64,000 bases of DNA from Novipirellula aureliae (GTDB lineage: Bacteria; Planctomycetota; Planctomycetia; Pirellulales; Pirellulaceae): NCBI RefSeq assembly GCF_007860185.1, contig NZ_SJPY01000001.1, forward strand, positions 705,132 to 769,131, written 5' to 3'. This document shows, piece after piece, positions 32,855-42,268 of the stretch; the stretch's first letter is position 1; the number at the start of each line of letters is the position of its first letter. Under the pieces are notes generated by a model. That model searched no databases. It was not told where the DNA came from and saw nothing but the letters and a program-made list of their open reading frames with translations. The translations under genes were made by a program, and so were the position numbers.

Positions 32855-32960
32855 CTAGGCTTTATCCGAAAAAGGGTCTGACCCTTTTGAGGACATTCGT
32901 AATTCAATAGTATTCGGCTTGTCTGGAGAGGGTCAGACCCCTTTTTCGGACAAAGCCTAG
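32855..32960. repeat. 106-bp inverted-repeat element (MITE/REP-like)
   Basis: Arms of about 33 bases (32855-32887 and 32928-32960) start and end with CTAGGCTTT...AAAGCCTAG and hold the inner palindrome GGGTCTGACCC. The arms differ by one substitution and one inserted base. The central ~40 bases are AT-richer with no coding potential. It sits in the 5' flank of the VWA gene. Confidence 0.8.
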
Positions 32961-33295
32961 TCTCGAATGAATCTCAGCATGGGAAAACCGAGCAAGTCGG
33001 AAAGCTCCCTACCAAGAGTCTATTTCCGAACGAACGGTTTCGCCATGAAAAAACATATCTTTCCGCCCGCCTTCTTGGTGAAGATGCCGGTTGTAGGTGT
33101 TGCAAGATGCAACACTTGTTGCAAACTAGCACAGTACAAAAGGACAAACACCGCGATTTTGGGATCGATAGCAGTAGAAACGCTAGCGGCGTGCCAAAAG
33201 AGTGGTCGGAGTCCATCCTTGAGGCGATTTTTTATCCTGATTTTTCTATCCTGGTAAGCTGGGTGGAATCGGCTAAAGCCTGGACTCCCACCGTA

Positions 33296-33386
33296 CCCGT
33301 GAAACGCGAAAGAGCCCGTGAAACGCGAAAAAGCCCGTGAAACGCGAAAAAGCCCGTGAAACGCGAAAAAGCCCGTGAAACAGGAA
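33296..33386. repeat. 19-bp tandem repeat
   Basis: Four full and one partial copies of CCCGTGAAACGCGAAARAG at 33296, 33315, 33334, 33353 and 33372; the last is diverged. Confidence 0.9.
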
Positions 33387-33471
33387 ATACTTGCGAAACC
33401 AGACCGAAATTGCTGGACCACCCCTGGTGGACACCCCTATGATTCGTTTGACAACAAACCGAGTCGCCACG

Positions 33472-33519
33472 TTAGGCTGGCCGGCTGTTAAGCTGGCCGG
33501 CTGTTAGGCTGGCCGGATG
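33472..33519. repeat. 16-bp tandem repeat
   Basis: Three copies of TTARGCTGGCCGGMTG. It includes the palindrome CTGGCCGG-like core. Confidence 0.8.
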
Positions 33520-33568
33520 GTCGAGCGGGATTTGCGGACCAGAACGATCCCCACTAGAAACAAAGGTT

Positions 33569-33895
33569 ATGACAGATTTTTTCGCCAATCCTACAATACA
33601 GGCTGGGCTTTCCGTTCTCATTCTGTGTGTCTTGATTGCTGTGGCATTTTCATTTGTGTCAAAGTTTCGCGACTACAACGCCAACGACCGGGAGACCACC
33701 TCGGAAACGCTAGCAAACTTAGAAGAAATGCGACGAAGGGGTGACATTAGCGACCAAGAATACCGAACTATAAAAGCGACGACCCATCGACAACTGTCAA
33801 ACCAAGTCGAATCCGAACCACTCAGCGGCCCAACTCCATCGGCCAAATCAGCTGCGGGAAACGATTCGGCGGCCAACCGATTCGGCGGCCAGTGA
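33569..33895 (+). CDS. Small membrane protein with SHOCT-like helix
   Basis: 108 residues. An N-terminal transmembrane helix (TIQAGLSVLILCVLIAVAFS) is followed by a segment LANLEEMRRRGDISDQEYRT, which has the pattern of SHOCT motifs (short helix ending in G-x-I-x-x-x-E-Y). A Ser/Ala-rich tail follows. ATG 33569. Probably part of a membrane regulatory or assembly protein; no neighbour clearly tells its role. Confidence 0.75.
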   Translation: MTDFFANPTIQAGLSVLILCVLIAVAFSFVSKFRDYNANDRETTSETLANLEEMRRRGDISDQEYRTIKATTHRQLSNQVESEPLSGPTPSAKSAAGNDSAANRFGGQ

Positions 33896-34208
33896 CAAGT
33901 CATAAGTTCGATGGAAACCTTTTCGAATGAGCTGTCCCTTCCATTCCATGTGGGCGTTCACTCGGGAAACCATATTTACTGTTTTAATACAACCACATTT
34001 GGTTCGAATCTTTCGAGGAAACGGATGACCTAACTGGTGACCGTCGAAAGTCACCGAGAAGCATTCGGACCCGTGGCCCTAACCGTTTGACGCGTTAAAG
34101 CATTTTGCGATTGACATTGGAATGAACCGCGAGAGCTTCGGCTCAAGAAATTTCGCAGAGTTGTTACAATGAATTTGCAAAGCACTTTAACACAACCAGG
34201 AGCCGTGT
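33896..34208. other. Upstream region of clpX
   Basis: About 310 bases without a gene. TTGACA at 34111 and TACAAT at 34165 are visible but wrongly spaced to form one promoter. AGGAG lies 8 bases before the clpX start. Confidence 0.4.
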
Positions 34209-35489
34209 ATGCCCTCGAAGGAAACCCCCAGTTCACGCCGTGGAACTTCATCAAGTAAAAAGAACGCTTCGTGTTCTTTTTGTCGAAAAAGTTATCGGGA
34301 TGTTGGACCACTCGTTGAAGGCCCAGGTGATGTTTACATCTGTGGTGAGTGCATTGAGCTATGCGAGTCGATACTCGATCAAGAGCAGCGGCGGCGCGGA
34401 CCCTCGAAAGCACTCTTCAACGAAATCCCAGCACCCAAAAAGATCGTTGAACACCTTGACCAATATGTGATTGGTCAAGAATCGGCTAAACGTGTTTTGG
34501 CCGTGGCCGTGCATAACCACTACAAACGTCTGACGAGCGAGTGGGAAGGTACTTCGGATGTTGAGATCGAAAAGAGCAATATCTTGTTGGCTGGCCCCAC
34601 CGGGAGCGGTAAAACGTTGATGGCTCGATCCTTGGCACGCATGCTAAACGTGCCCTTTGCAATCGGTGATGCGACGACGCTAACCGAAGCAGGGTATGTT
34701 GGCGAAGACGTCGAAAACTTGCTGTTGAAATTGTTGCACGCTGCCGACTTTGACGTCGAAGCGGCTCAGCGAGGTATCTTGTATATCGACGAAGTGGACA
34801 AGATCGGTAAAACCAGTGCCAACGTCTCGATCACTCGCGATGTATCCGGCGAAGGCGTCCAGCAAAGCCTGCTGAAAATGCTCGAAGGGACCGTTGCCAA
34901 CGTACCGCCACAGGGTGGGCGTAAGCATCCCGAACAACAGTATATCCAAATCGATACGTCGAACATCTTGTTTATCGTGGGCGGCACCTTTGTCGGTATC
35001 GAAGACATCATTCGCAAACGAATGGGGCACAAAACGCTCGGCTTCGGCGGCGGAACGAGCCTTCGCAGTGAGTTGTCCGATAACGAACTCCTTAGCAATG
35101 TGCAGACCGAAGACATCCTGCAGTTCGGATTGATCCCCGAATTGGTCGGACGTTTGCCCGTGGTTAGCTATCTCCAACAGCTGGATGAGGATGGTTTGGT
35201 TCGTGTGATGAAGGAGCCAAAGAACGCGTTGACGAAGCAGTTCCAAGCTCTGTTCAAAATGGAGAATTGTGACCTGAACTTTACCGATGAGGCACTGCAC
35301 TTGATTGCCGCTCGAGCTCTCGACAAGGGGGTGGGAGCACGTGGGCTTCGTGGGATTATGGAAGAGGTGATGTTGGACATCATGTACGACTTGCCCGAAC
35401 AAGAGCGAGGTAGCGTTTACACGATTGACGAGAGCATCGTTTCGGGATCAAGGAAATTGTTCCAAATGCCAACGACCAAGAGTGCCTAA
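34209..35489 (+). CDS. clpX: ATP-dependent Clp protease ATP-binding subunit ClpX
   Basis: AAA+ unfoldase that feeds proteins to ClpP. The N-terminal zinc-binding domain has CSFCRKS and CGECIELC (four Cys, residues ~21-50). AAA+ parts: Walker [19 protein letters not shown], pore loop [10 protein letters not shown], Walker [12 protein letters not shown], and sensor 2 with [16 protein letters not shown]. 426 residues is normal. The ClpP-contact loop appears as KTLGFGGG (IGF-like). clpP is not in the window, so clpX is separate from it here. Confidence 0.97.
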   Translation: MPSKETPSSRRGTSSSKKNASCSFCRKSYRDVGPLVEGPGDVYICGECIELCESILDQEQRRRGPSKALFNEIPAPKKIVEHLDQYVIGQESAKRVLAVAVHNHYKRLTSEWEGTSDVEIEKSNILLAGPTGSGKTLMARSLARMLNVPFAIGDATTLTEAGYVGEDVENLLLKLLHAADFDVEAAQRGILYIDEVDKIGKTSANVSITRDVSGEGVQQSLLKMLEGTVANVPPQGGRKHPEQQYIQIDTSNILFIVGGTFVGIEDIIRKRMGHKTLGFGGGTSLRSELSDNELLSNVQTEDILQFGLIPELVGRLPVVSYLQQLDEDGLVRVMKEPKNALTKQFQALFKMENCDLNFTDEALHLIAARALDKGVGARGLRGIMEEVMLDIMYDLPEQERGSVYTIDESIVSGSRKLFQMPTTKSA

Positions 35490-35512
35490 GAAACGTTCTC
35501 CATTGGTTTCTC

Positions 35513-35568
35513 CCTCGGTTGAACACGCCAGTAACGCAGGCTTTCTGCGGTATTGGCGTCAACCGAGG
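35513..35568. terminator. Bidirectional stem-loop terminator
   Basis: CCTCGGTTG...CGCCA...CGCAG pairs with CTGCG...TTGGCG...CAACCGAGG, a stem of more than 20 pairs with small internal loops and a five-base loop. It lies between convergent clpX and the BFD gene and covers the latter's stop codon. Confidence 0.75.
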
Positions 35569-35807
35569 CGATCTCGGTGCTCTTTTCGCCGTGCGGCGTA
35601 ATCCTCTTGCCTGGGTAGACATGTCGATTCAGGGTTCTGGTCTTCCATCAACTTTTGTAGGAATGGCCTGCACCATCCACATCCCGTTCCTGCTCCATAG
35701 CACTCCGATAATTGGCTCACCTTCGTCGGCTTGGTGACACGTATGAACTGAATAACTTTTCGTTTCGATACGTGAAAGCAGATGCAGAGTTCTTCGTCAA
35801 TTTCCAC
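35559..35807 (-). CDS. BFD-type [2Fe-2S]-binding protein
   Basis: About 82 residues with the BFD pattern: CICFHVSKRKVIQFI at the N-terminus (C-x-C) and ECYGAGTGCGWCRPFL with the second Cys pair. BFD-type domains ligate one [2Fe-2S] cluster and act in iron release from bacterioferritin or in electron transfer. The GTG start at 35807 is favoured because GGGAGGG lies 8 bases upstream, inside the adjacent palindromic element; GTG 35816 would overlap that ribosome binding site. No bacterioferritin gene is nearby. Confidence 0.85.
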   Translation of the reverse strand: MEIDEELCICFHVSKRKVIQFIRVTKPTKVSQLSECYGAGTGCGWCRPFLQKLMEDQNPESTCLPRQEDYAARRKEHRDRLG

Positions 35808-35811
35808 CAAT

Positions 35812-35978
35812 TTCACCCTCCCGGCAAAGCTGGGAGGGCCAAAACCGAACCTTTCGCAAGTTTTTCGCTAAGGGCCCCCCCGCAACGCGTTCCTCGCGGG
35901 CAAGCTTACCGCAGGCCCTGTTCCGAACGACCCGTCGCTCTTTCGACCCGCCTCGAACTGCCTTTAGGGAGGGTGAAG
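35812..35978. repeat. Inverted-repeat element with GGGAGGGTGAA ends
   Basis: TTCACCCTCCC (35812-35822) and GGGAGGGTGAA (35968-35978) form perfect terminal inverted repeats. A further GGGAGGG copy follows the left arm (CCCTCCCGGCAAAGCTGGGAGGG as a small hairpin in two parts). The centre is GC-rich with no gene. Confidence 0.7.
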
Positions 35979-36026
35979 AAGGATGGCGATCGGCAATACG
36001 CATCAGGTTGTCGTCACAATTCAGCA

Positions 36027-37193
36027 TTAGGCACCTTCCGCAATCAACCAAGTTGCCATTCGGCACGCATCGAGGTAGTCGGCGATCTCGAGTCGTTCAT
36101 CGACTGTGTGGATGTTCTGTTGGCCACACCCCAGCGTGACCGCTTCGATGCCATGTCGGTAGAGCCAATTGGCGTCGAGCCCGCCGTTGGCAACCGCACA
36201 ATAAGGCGTTCGTCCAACCTGTTCGATCGCTTGGCTGGCTGCTTGAATCGATGCATGGTCATCTTTGAGGCGGAAGGAGTCGTAGTCGACTTGTGATTCG
36301 AATTCGATGTGTCCGGCCAGCTTGGAGTCGGTCCTCACCGTTTCGGCTGCGGAGGTAAACGCTTTTCGAATCTCCTCCACAATGCGACTGCGAAATGCCG
36401 CATCATGGCTTCGCGCTTCGGCTTTTAACAGTACCTCGGGGGTGATAACGTTGGTGGCATCTCCGCCGTGAAAGACGCCGACGTTGGCGGTTCCAGCGCC
36501 TTCGGGCTTCTCAATTTTGCCGAGCCAACCCCGTTGGTGCAGATCGGCGACCGCCTTGGATGCCATCACAATCGCGCTGGCTCCTTTCTCGGGTGCAACG
36601 CCTGCATGCGCGGGCGTGCCATGCACGGTTATCGACATCCTTTCGCCACCAATCGCACCTACCGTAATTTTGTGTGGGTCACCGCCATCAAAATTGAAGG
36701 CTCGGTCGACTTGTCCAATGGCGGAGGTGTCGAGATGTCGGGCCCCGCGCAGACCGATTTCTTCTTGAATGAAAAACACGATCACAGCGGGCGGGAAATT
36801 CTCGTCGCCTTGGGCAAGTCGCTCAATCGCAGCGGTAAGTATCGCTGCACAACCGCTACGGTCATCCGCGCCGAGTCCCGTCTTGACGCTACTTCGCACC
36901 TGCGCACCATCGACGACCGGTTGGCTGCCGACGCAAATCGGCACCGTGTCCATGTGAGCGGACAACATGGTCGTTTGCCCCGACCCCTTGCCGGGGAGTC
37001 TGACGATCAGGTTCCCGCAATTCCCCTTCAGTTCGGTTCTTGATTGGGCGCCGTCAAAGTGAATCTGAGACTCGTCAATTCCCACTTCGACAAGACGTTC
37101 GATAAGGTGGGTCGCAACCGGTAACTCGTCGCCACTGCGACCTGGGATAGCGGCGAGATCGAGAAATCGTTGTAGCGCGGTTTCGTTGTTCAC
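36027..37193 (-). CDS. M20-family metallopeptidase (peptidase T-like)
   Basis: A di-zinc aminopeptidase/dipeptidase. The metal-binding segments are SAHMDTVPICVG, GLGADDRSGCAA, FFIQEEIGLRGA (catalytic and metal-binding Glu pair), FNFDGG and a C-terminal CGQQNIHTVDER. The dimerisation domain lies between (ISVHGTPAHAG-like: SITVHGTPAHAGVAPEKGAS). The GTG start at 37193 gives 388 residues, the usual size; the longer frame has 85 extra residues that run over a palindromic repeat. Cytoplasmic. Confidence 0.9.
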   Translation of the reverse strand: MNNETALQRFLDLAAIPGRSGDELPVATHLIERLVEVGIDESQIHFDGAQSRTELKGNCGNLIVRLPGKGSGQTTMLSAHMDTVPICVGSQPVVDGAQVRSSVKTGLGADDRSGCAAILTAAIERLAQGDENFPPAVIVFFIQEEIGLRGARHLDTSAIGQVDRAFNFDGGDPHKITVGAIGGERMSITVHGTPAHAGVAPEKGASAIVMASKAVADLHQRGWLGKIEKPEGAGTANVGVFHGGDATNVITPEVLLKAEARSHDAAFRSRIVEEIRKAFTSAAETVRTDSKLAGHIEFESQVDYDSFRLKDDHASIQAASQAIEQVGRTPYCAVANGGLDANWLYRHGIEAVTLGCGQQNIHTVDERLEIADYLDACRMATWLIAEGA

Positions 37194-37244
37194 AAGAGGG
37201 TGTCCTGTTGGGGGAGGAGTTTGATTGCTAATCGTTCGTTTTGT

Positions 37245-37348
37245 AGCCCAGAGGGCGGCATCTTTCTGCCGGTGGCGTAAGTCACCGGACCAGGAAAACC
37301 ATTCCGGTGGCTCACGCCCAATGGCAAAAATGTATCGGCCTCTGGGCT
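37245..37348. repeat. 104-bp REP-like palindrome
   Basis: Terminal arms AGCCCAGAGG (37245-37254) and CCTCTGGGCT (37339-37348) are perfect inverted repeats. Inside, CCGGTGGCG...CACCGG and CCGGTGGCTCACGCC form further stems. Confidence 0.75.
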
Positions 37349-37513
37349 GTTTGACGGAACTCTCCCCGAGTCTAGGCCCCAAGCGTCCTAAGACCAATAC
37401 CGGCACCCGAAAACAGAGCCAAAATACTAAGCGACTTCCCCACCCCACCTTTTCTCGTTAATCTAACAGGTTCCTTTGATGACATTTGTTGTGAGAATCG
37501 ATCGGAAATAGAA

Positions 37514-38641
37514 ATGCGAATTGGTGTACCGGTTGAAACCTGGCCGGGTGAGTTGCGGACGGCATTAGTCCCTGCAAATGCGAAAAAATTGCTCCGGCTT
37601 GGTTTTGATATCACTGCCGAGTCGGGATTGGGTTCGGCGTCGGGATTTTCGGATCAAGACTATGTCGACGCGGGGGTCACGATTGCCACTGACCGGCATC
37701 AGATGCTCGGCGAAGCGGATATCGTCTTGCGAGTCCGCCAACCGGAACCTGGTGATATCGAACCGCTCAAAAGTGGCTCGGTCCACATTAGTTTTCTCGA
37801 CCCGATGAACCGCCGCGAGTTAGTGGACGCGATGTCCAACCGCAAGGTCACGGCGATCTCGATGGAGATGATCCCGCGAAGCACGCGAGCTCAGAAGATG
37901 GACGCATTGTCGTCGCAAGCCAACTTGGCTGGCTATGTCACGGTCATCCAAGCGGCCTATCATTGTCCCAAAGCGTTCCCGATGATGATGACACCCTCGG
38001 GCACGATTCGGCCAGTGCGAGTTTTCGTGATCGGGGCTGGAGTCGCTGGACTGCAAGCAATTGCAACGGCTAAGCGTTTGGGGGCTCGAGTCGAAGCCTT
38101 TGATACCCGGCCGGTCGTCGCGGAGCAAGTTCGCTCGCTGGGAGCAAAATTCGTCGAAATCGATTTGGGCGAAGTGGGCCAAACGGAACAGGGCTACGCG
38201 AAAGCGCTAACGCCCGAGCAAATTGAAATGCAAAAGGCGGGACAAGCGAAGGTGATCGCGGAATCGGACGTGGTTATTACCACGGCTCAACTGTTCGGCC
38301 GCCCGGCGCCGCGGATCGTCACGTCCGAGATGGTTCACTCGATGCAACGCGGCAGTGTCGTGGTCGACATGGCTGTCGAATCAGGTGGCAATGTGGAAGG
38401 AAGTGTGCTCGACCAAATCGTTGACGTCGATGGCGTGAAAATCCTCGGTATGGGAAATTTGCCGTCACAGGTTTGCCGTAATGCCAGTGAAATGTATTCG
38501 AATAACCTGTTCAACTTAATCGAAGAGTTTTGGGATGCGGAAGCGAAGACGTTAAACTTGTCGCCTGAGGATGAAATTGTTCAATCCGCCGTGATCACTC
38601 GGGATGGTGAGATTGTTCATCCAATGTTGAAGTCTTCCTGA
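37514..38641 (+). CDS. pntAA: NAD(P) transhydrogenase alpha subunit, NAD(H)-binding part
   Basis: Soluble dI component of proton-translocating transhydrogenase, which passes hydride between NADH and NADP+ with proton movement. The alanine-dehydrogenase-like N-terminus is IGVPVETWPGELRTALVP. The dinucleotide fold is VFVIGAGVAGLQAIATAKRL with the ribose-binding EAFDTRP. The mobile-loop-type segment is EIEMQKAGQAKVIAESDVVI. Length 375, the split-alpha form. pntAB and pntB follow. Confidence 0.95.
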   Translation: MRIGVPVETWPGELRTALVPANAKKLLRLGFDITAESGLGSASGFSDQDYVDAGVTIATDRHQMLGEADIVLRVRQPEPGDIEPLKSGSVHISFLDPMNRRELVDAMSNRKVTAISMEMIPRSTRAQKMDALSSQANLAGYVTVIQAAYHCPKAFPMMMTPSGTIRPVRVFVIGAGVAGLQAIATAKRLGARVEAFDTRPVVAEQVRSLGAKFVEIDLGEVGQTEQGYAKALTPEQIEMQKAGQAKVIAESDVVITTAQLFGRPAPRIVTSEMVHSMQRGSVVVDMAVESGGNVEGSVLDQIVDVDGVKILGMGNLPSQVCRNASEMYSNNLFNLIEEFWDAEAKTLNLSPEDEIVQSAVITRDGEIVHPMLKSS

Positions 38642-38650
38642 AGCAAGGCA

Positions 38651-38674
38651 GTAGCCGCGTCTCTCCGAGACGTG
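38651..38674. repeat. REP half-site (GTAGCCGCGTCTCTC family)
   Basis: GTAGCCGCGTCTC TC CGAGACG, with GTCTC/GAGAC stem. The same sequence family appears at 50201-50361 and 59386-59406. Confidence 0.75.
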
Positions 38675-38726
38675 AAAAGATTTTCCTCCCAACCAACTTA
38701 ACCACCTCCACTCAAGAAAGTCCACG

Positions 38727-39023
38727 ATGGAAACCGTCTTCCTAGGTTTCGTACTCATGCTCTCGATCTTTTTAGGATTCGAGCTGATTTCGAAAGTCCC
38801 CGCGACGTTACACACTCCGCTGATGTCGGGTGCGAACGCGATATCCGGTATCACCGTGGTCGGTGCGATCACGTTAGCAGGCGGACCGATGGCCGAGTGG
38901 GCGACTTGGCTCGGGGCCGCGGCGGTCTTTTTCGCAACCGTTAATGTTGTCGGTGGATACATGGTGACCGACCGCATGCTGGGCATGTTCAAGACGAAAG
39001 AGAAGCCAGAGGTGCGGTCATGA
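38727..39023 (+). CDS. pntAB: NAD(P) transhydrogenase alpha subunit, membrane part
   Basis: A 98-residue dII segment with three transmembrane helices. Visible are LGFVLMLSIFLGFELISKVP, the conserved TLHTPLMSGANAISGI loop and VVGAITLAGG. The stop overlaps the pntB start by four bases. Confidence 0.95.
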   Translation: METVFLGFVLMLSIFLGFELISKVPATLHTPLMSGANAISGITVVGAITLAGGPMAEWATWLGAAAVFFATVNVVGGYMVTDRMLGMFKTKEKPEVRS

Positions 39024-40402
39024 GTGTTGAGCTAATCGGAGCCGTCTACATCGTTTCGGCGATCTTGTTCATCTACGGCTTGAAACTGCTAAGCTCACCA
39101 GCAACGGCGGTACGCGGAAACCAGTTATCGGCTCTCGGCATGTTGGTCGCCATCGTCGTGACGTTGGGATCACGAGAGATCATCGATTTTCGCTGGATCG
39201 GCGGTGCGGCAACGCTCGGTGCTCTCGTCGGTGCGATCGCCGCTCGGCGAGTTGCGATGACGGGGATGCCCGAAATGGTTGCTCTGTTTAACGGCTCGGG
39301 AGGTATTGCCAGTCTACTCGTCGGCTGGGCCGCGCTCGACATGGGCAGTGGCGAAGACCCGTCGACGCAAACCGCGTTTACGATCGTCACGATTTTGTTA
39401 TCGATCTTGATCGGGGGCGTCACGTTTTCAGGCAGTATCGTTGCTTGGGGCAAACTTGCCGAAACGATCCCCAGCCGAGCGATCACCTTGCCAGGACAGC
39501 AAATCATTACGCTCCTGCTGCTGATCGCTTCGATTGGGTGTGGCATCGCGATGGTAATGCAGCCCGAAGCGTGGAACGCAACGCTGATCTATGTCGTCGT
39601 CGCATTGTCATTATTGCTTGGCGTCATGGCCGTCATTCCGATTGGCGGTGCTGATATGCCTGTGGTGATTTCGCTGCTCAATAGCTACAGCGGCTTGGCA
39701 GCTTGTGCGGCTGGATTGGCGATCAACAATACGATCCTCATCGTCGCAGGATCGCTCGTCGGTGCGGCAGGGATCATTCTAACGAATATCATGTGCAAAG
39801 CGATGAACCGTTCGCTCAGCCATGTCTTGTTCTCTGGATTTACAGCAACCAAGTCGGCGACCAAGGTTGAAGGCGAAGTCAAGCCGATCGTCGCCGAAGA
39901 CGCGTATCTGATTTTGGAAGCAGCTTCCTCGGTCGTCATGGTGCCCGGTTACGGAATGGCGGTGGCTCAGGCGCAACACGTTGTCCGCGAACTGGGTGAG
40001 CTGCTGGAGAAGAACGGTGCAGAAGTCAGCTATGCGATTCACCCGGTGGCCGGACGGATGCCGGGACACATGAACGTGTTGCTGGCCGAAGCCAACGTTC
40101 CCTACGAGCAATTGGTCGAAATGGACGACATCAACCCTCGCATTGAGAACATTGACGTGGCGATCGTGATCGGTGCCAATGACGTGGTCAACCCAGCGGC
40201 TCGAGAAGATGAGAACAGTCCGATCTACGGCATGCCGATCATCAATGTCGATTATGCCCGTACGGTGTTTGTCCTCAAGCGATCGATGGCATCGGGCTTC
40301 TCCGGAGTCGACAATCCGTTGTTCTTTGGGCAAAACACCCGGATGTTGTTCGGAGACGCCAAACAATCACTGTCGAGCATCATCGCGGCTTTCAAGGAGT
40401 AA
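39020..40402 (+). CDS. pntB: NAD(P) transhydrogenase beta subunit
   Basis: 460 residues: nine or so membrane helices (the remaining dII) followed by the NADP(H)-binding dIII. The latter has VPGYGMAVAQAQHVVRELGE, the GAEVSYAIHPVAGRMPGHMN segment and VIGANDVVNPAAREDENSPI, as expected. Starts with ATG overlapping pntAB. The complex makes NADPH using the proton gradient. Confidence 0.96.
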   Translation: MSVELIGAVYIVSAILFIYGLKLLSSPATAVRGNQLSALGMLVAIVVTLGSREIIDFRWIGGAATLGALVGAIAARRVAMTGMPEMVALFNGSGGIASLLVGWAALDMGSGEDPSTQTAFTIVTILLSILIGGVTFSGSIVAWGKLAETIPSRAITLPGQQIITLLLLIASIGCGIAMVMQPEAWNATLIYVVVALSLLLGVMAVIPIGGADMPVVISLLNSYSGLAACAAGLAINNTILIVAGSLVGAAGIILTNIMCKAMNRSLSHVLFSGFTATKSATKVEGEVKPIVAEDAYLILEAASSVVMVPGYGMAVAQAQHVVRELGELLEKNGAEVSYAIHPVAGRMPGHMNVLLAEANVPYEQLVEMDDINPRIENIDVAIVIGANDVVNPAAREDENSPIYGMPIINVDYARTVFVLKRSMASGFSGVDNPLFFGQNTRMLFGDAKQSLSSIIAAFKE

Positions 40403-40581
40403 GATGGCAAACTTGTCACCAGCCGGGAGCCTTGTAACGATTGGATGAGTTTCGCGGACCTCGTTTTGCTCCCGTCGAGACAAACTCGATGGAAGGAGGC
40501 GGAAGACGCGGGCAGAGCTCGCAAAATTCTTCGCTAAAACGTCTGGCTCGTGCTATAGTCGAGTGGGAGGATTTTACCATT

Positions 40582-42198
40582 TTGGCGACTGATACTGACA
40601 TGACCGGCACAACCGCTACGGGCGATCCGGCCCTGCAAACCGCTGGGGCGGCGATCCGTCCCGATGCTCCACCAATTGCTCAACCGAACGCAGAGTCGTC
40701 GCTCAAAGCGGTGTCACCTCTCCAAGCGGAAAAGCCGACGAGAGCGGCAGGAGGACCAGGCACGATTGCGTTATTGGTCAGTGCGATCGTGCATACCTTA
40801 CTGCTAATCGTGCTGGCGTTACTCAGCTACCATGTCGGGTCCGCAGGTCGCCTTCATCTCGACGCCCGCCGAGGCCCCGCTTCAGCCGACGTCACGTTCG
40901 AATCAGCGATCGAGGAGCATGATTCGTCGACTTCAACTGCCATGTCGTTAGCGGAGCAAATGGAGACGGTGACGATTGCTCCAGCGGAACCATCCATGGT
41001 TTCATCGCCTCTGGAAAACCACGCCAATGCCGAAAAAACGACCGATTCGACGGAGGTTCGAACGGCAATCTCGGCGTCGGCGTCGAGCCAGTCGCTATCG
41101 AGACGGTTACCGAGTGGTGGAGGATTGGGCGGTCGCACCCCGACCGGCCGAACGCGACTAGGACAAAAATATGGAGCGACGGCTGAGAGTGAACAAGCCG
41201 TCGAACGAGCACTCGCGTGGTTGGCAAACCATCAACGCCGCGATGGTTCATGGTCGTTCAATTTAGAACTCGATCCATGCAATGGACGATGCAGTCACAG
41301 CCGCGAACCAGGTGATACGCCGACGCCTTCGACAGCAGCGACTGGGTTAGCTCTACTCGCGTTCCTCGGGGCGGGCTACACACAACACGAAGGCAAGTAC
41401 GATAAAGTCGTCAAAGATGGCCTTTACTATTTGCGAGATGTTGCAACGGAGTCCGAGTTTGGACTCGATTGGCAACAGGGCAGCATGTATGGACATGGCA
41501 TTGCGTTGCTGGCGTTAGCCGAAGCGTTGTCGATGTCACGTCGAGAAGGCTTTGAAGATGGCGATACTGATTTGAGATACTTGACCGATCGAGGCGTCCG
41601 GTTCACCGAGCGAGCACAACACTATTTCAGTGGTTCATGGGGCTACGTTCCCGGCAGTCCTGGTGATACGACGCTTACCGGATGGCAAGTGCTTTCGCTC
41701 GTCGCGGCCCGCCGTAGCAAGGTTACCGTTTATCAGAAAACGTTTTCGGACGCTCATCGGTTTCTGCTTGAAATGGCACCGAAAGGAGAATTCGAATTTG
41801 GCTATCGAATGCCGAAGCCTGAGCCGACGACGACAGCGATCGGATTGACGTTGATGTTGTACTTGGGCCATTCGCCGTATGAGGCTCCGATGGAAGAATC
41901 ACTTAGCAAATTGGCGAAGCGAGGTCCCTTGCCGAACAACATCTATCACAACTACTACGGGACGTTGGCGTTACATCATTCGCGACATCACGGTTGGAAC
42001 GAGTGGAACAGGAAGCTTCGTGATTCGCTGGTAAAAACGCAAGCGACGGTAGGCCATGAAGCGGGCAGTTGGCACTTCAAGGACCACTTCGGTGACGTTG
42101 GCGGACGGCTTTACACAACCGCGATGGCGGCGATGATCTTAGAGGTCTATTACCGCTATATGCCTCTCTACGAAGAAATTGAAGATTTCCCTCTGTAA
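40582..42198 (+). CDS. Membrane-anchored squalene-cyclase-fold (alpha/alpha-toroid) protein
   Basis: TTG 40582 is favoured because GGGAGGA lies about 10 bases upstream; ATG 40600 is an alternative, and the upstream frame from 40441 runs over the likely promoter (TATAGT at 40554). One transmembrane helix (IALLVSAIVHTLLLIVLALL) is followed by a Ser/Thr/Ala linker. The C-terminal ~350 residues have repeat features of prenyltransferase/squalene oxidase proteins: ALAWLANHQRRDGSWSFNLE, STAATGLALLAFLGAGYTQH, TLTGWQVLSLVAARRS and TTTAIGLTLMLYLGHSPYE. Catalytic DxDD is not seen, so I expect a binding or structural role, as common in planctomycetes. Confidence 0.88.
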   Translation: MATDTDMTGTTATGDPALQTAGAAIRPDAPPIAQPNAESSLKAVSPLQAEKPTRAAGGPGTIALLVSAIVHTLLLIVLALLSYHVGSAGRLHLDARRGPASADVTFESAIEEHDSSTSTAMSLAEQMETVTIAPAEPSMVSSPLENHANAEKTTDSTEVRTAISASASSQSLSRRLPSGGGLGGRTPTGRTRLGQKYGATAESEQAVERALAWLANHQRRDGSWSFNLELDPCNGRCSHSREPGDTPTPSTAATGLALLAFLGAGYTQHEGKYDKVVKDGLYYLRDVATESEFGLDWQQGSMYGHGIALLALAEALSMSRREGFEDGDTDLRYLTDRGVRFTERAQHYFSGSWGYVPGSPGDTTLTGWQVLSLVAARRSKVTVYQKTFSDAHRFLLEMAPKGEFEFGYRMPKPEPTTTAIGLTLMLYLGHSPYEAPMEESLSKLAKRGPLPNNIYHNYYGTLALHHSRHHGWNEWNRKLRDSLVKTQATVGHEAGSWHFKDHFGDVGGRLYTTAMAAMILEVYYRYMPLYEEIEDFPL

Positions 42199-42199
42199 A

Positions 42200-42268
42200 C
42201 ATTTTTGCGGCCAGCAGCATGGCCAGTGGACACTGGCCTGGATCGATGTTTTTGTTCCCGCAAAAATG
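42200..42268. terminator. Hairpin after the toroid protein gene
   Basis: Perfect 11-base arms CATTTTTGCGG (42200-42210) and CCGCAAAAATG (42258-42268) enclose a second stem GGCCAGT...ACTGGCC. It begins two bases after the stop codon and merges with the first unit of the palindrome array. Confidence 0.6.

Larger units (their letters stand above)
32961..33568. other. Non-coding repeat-rich intergenic region
   Basis: About 600 bases with two minisatellites and no supported gene. Open frames across it come from the repeats. Confidence 0.6.

Noticed and set aside
33960..34030. Possible tRNA because of GGTTCGAATC
   Set aside because: No acceptor, D or anticodon stem fits around it.
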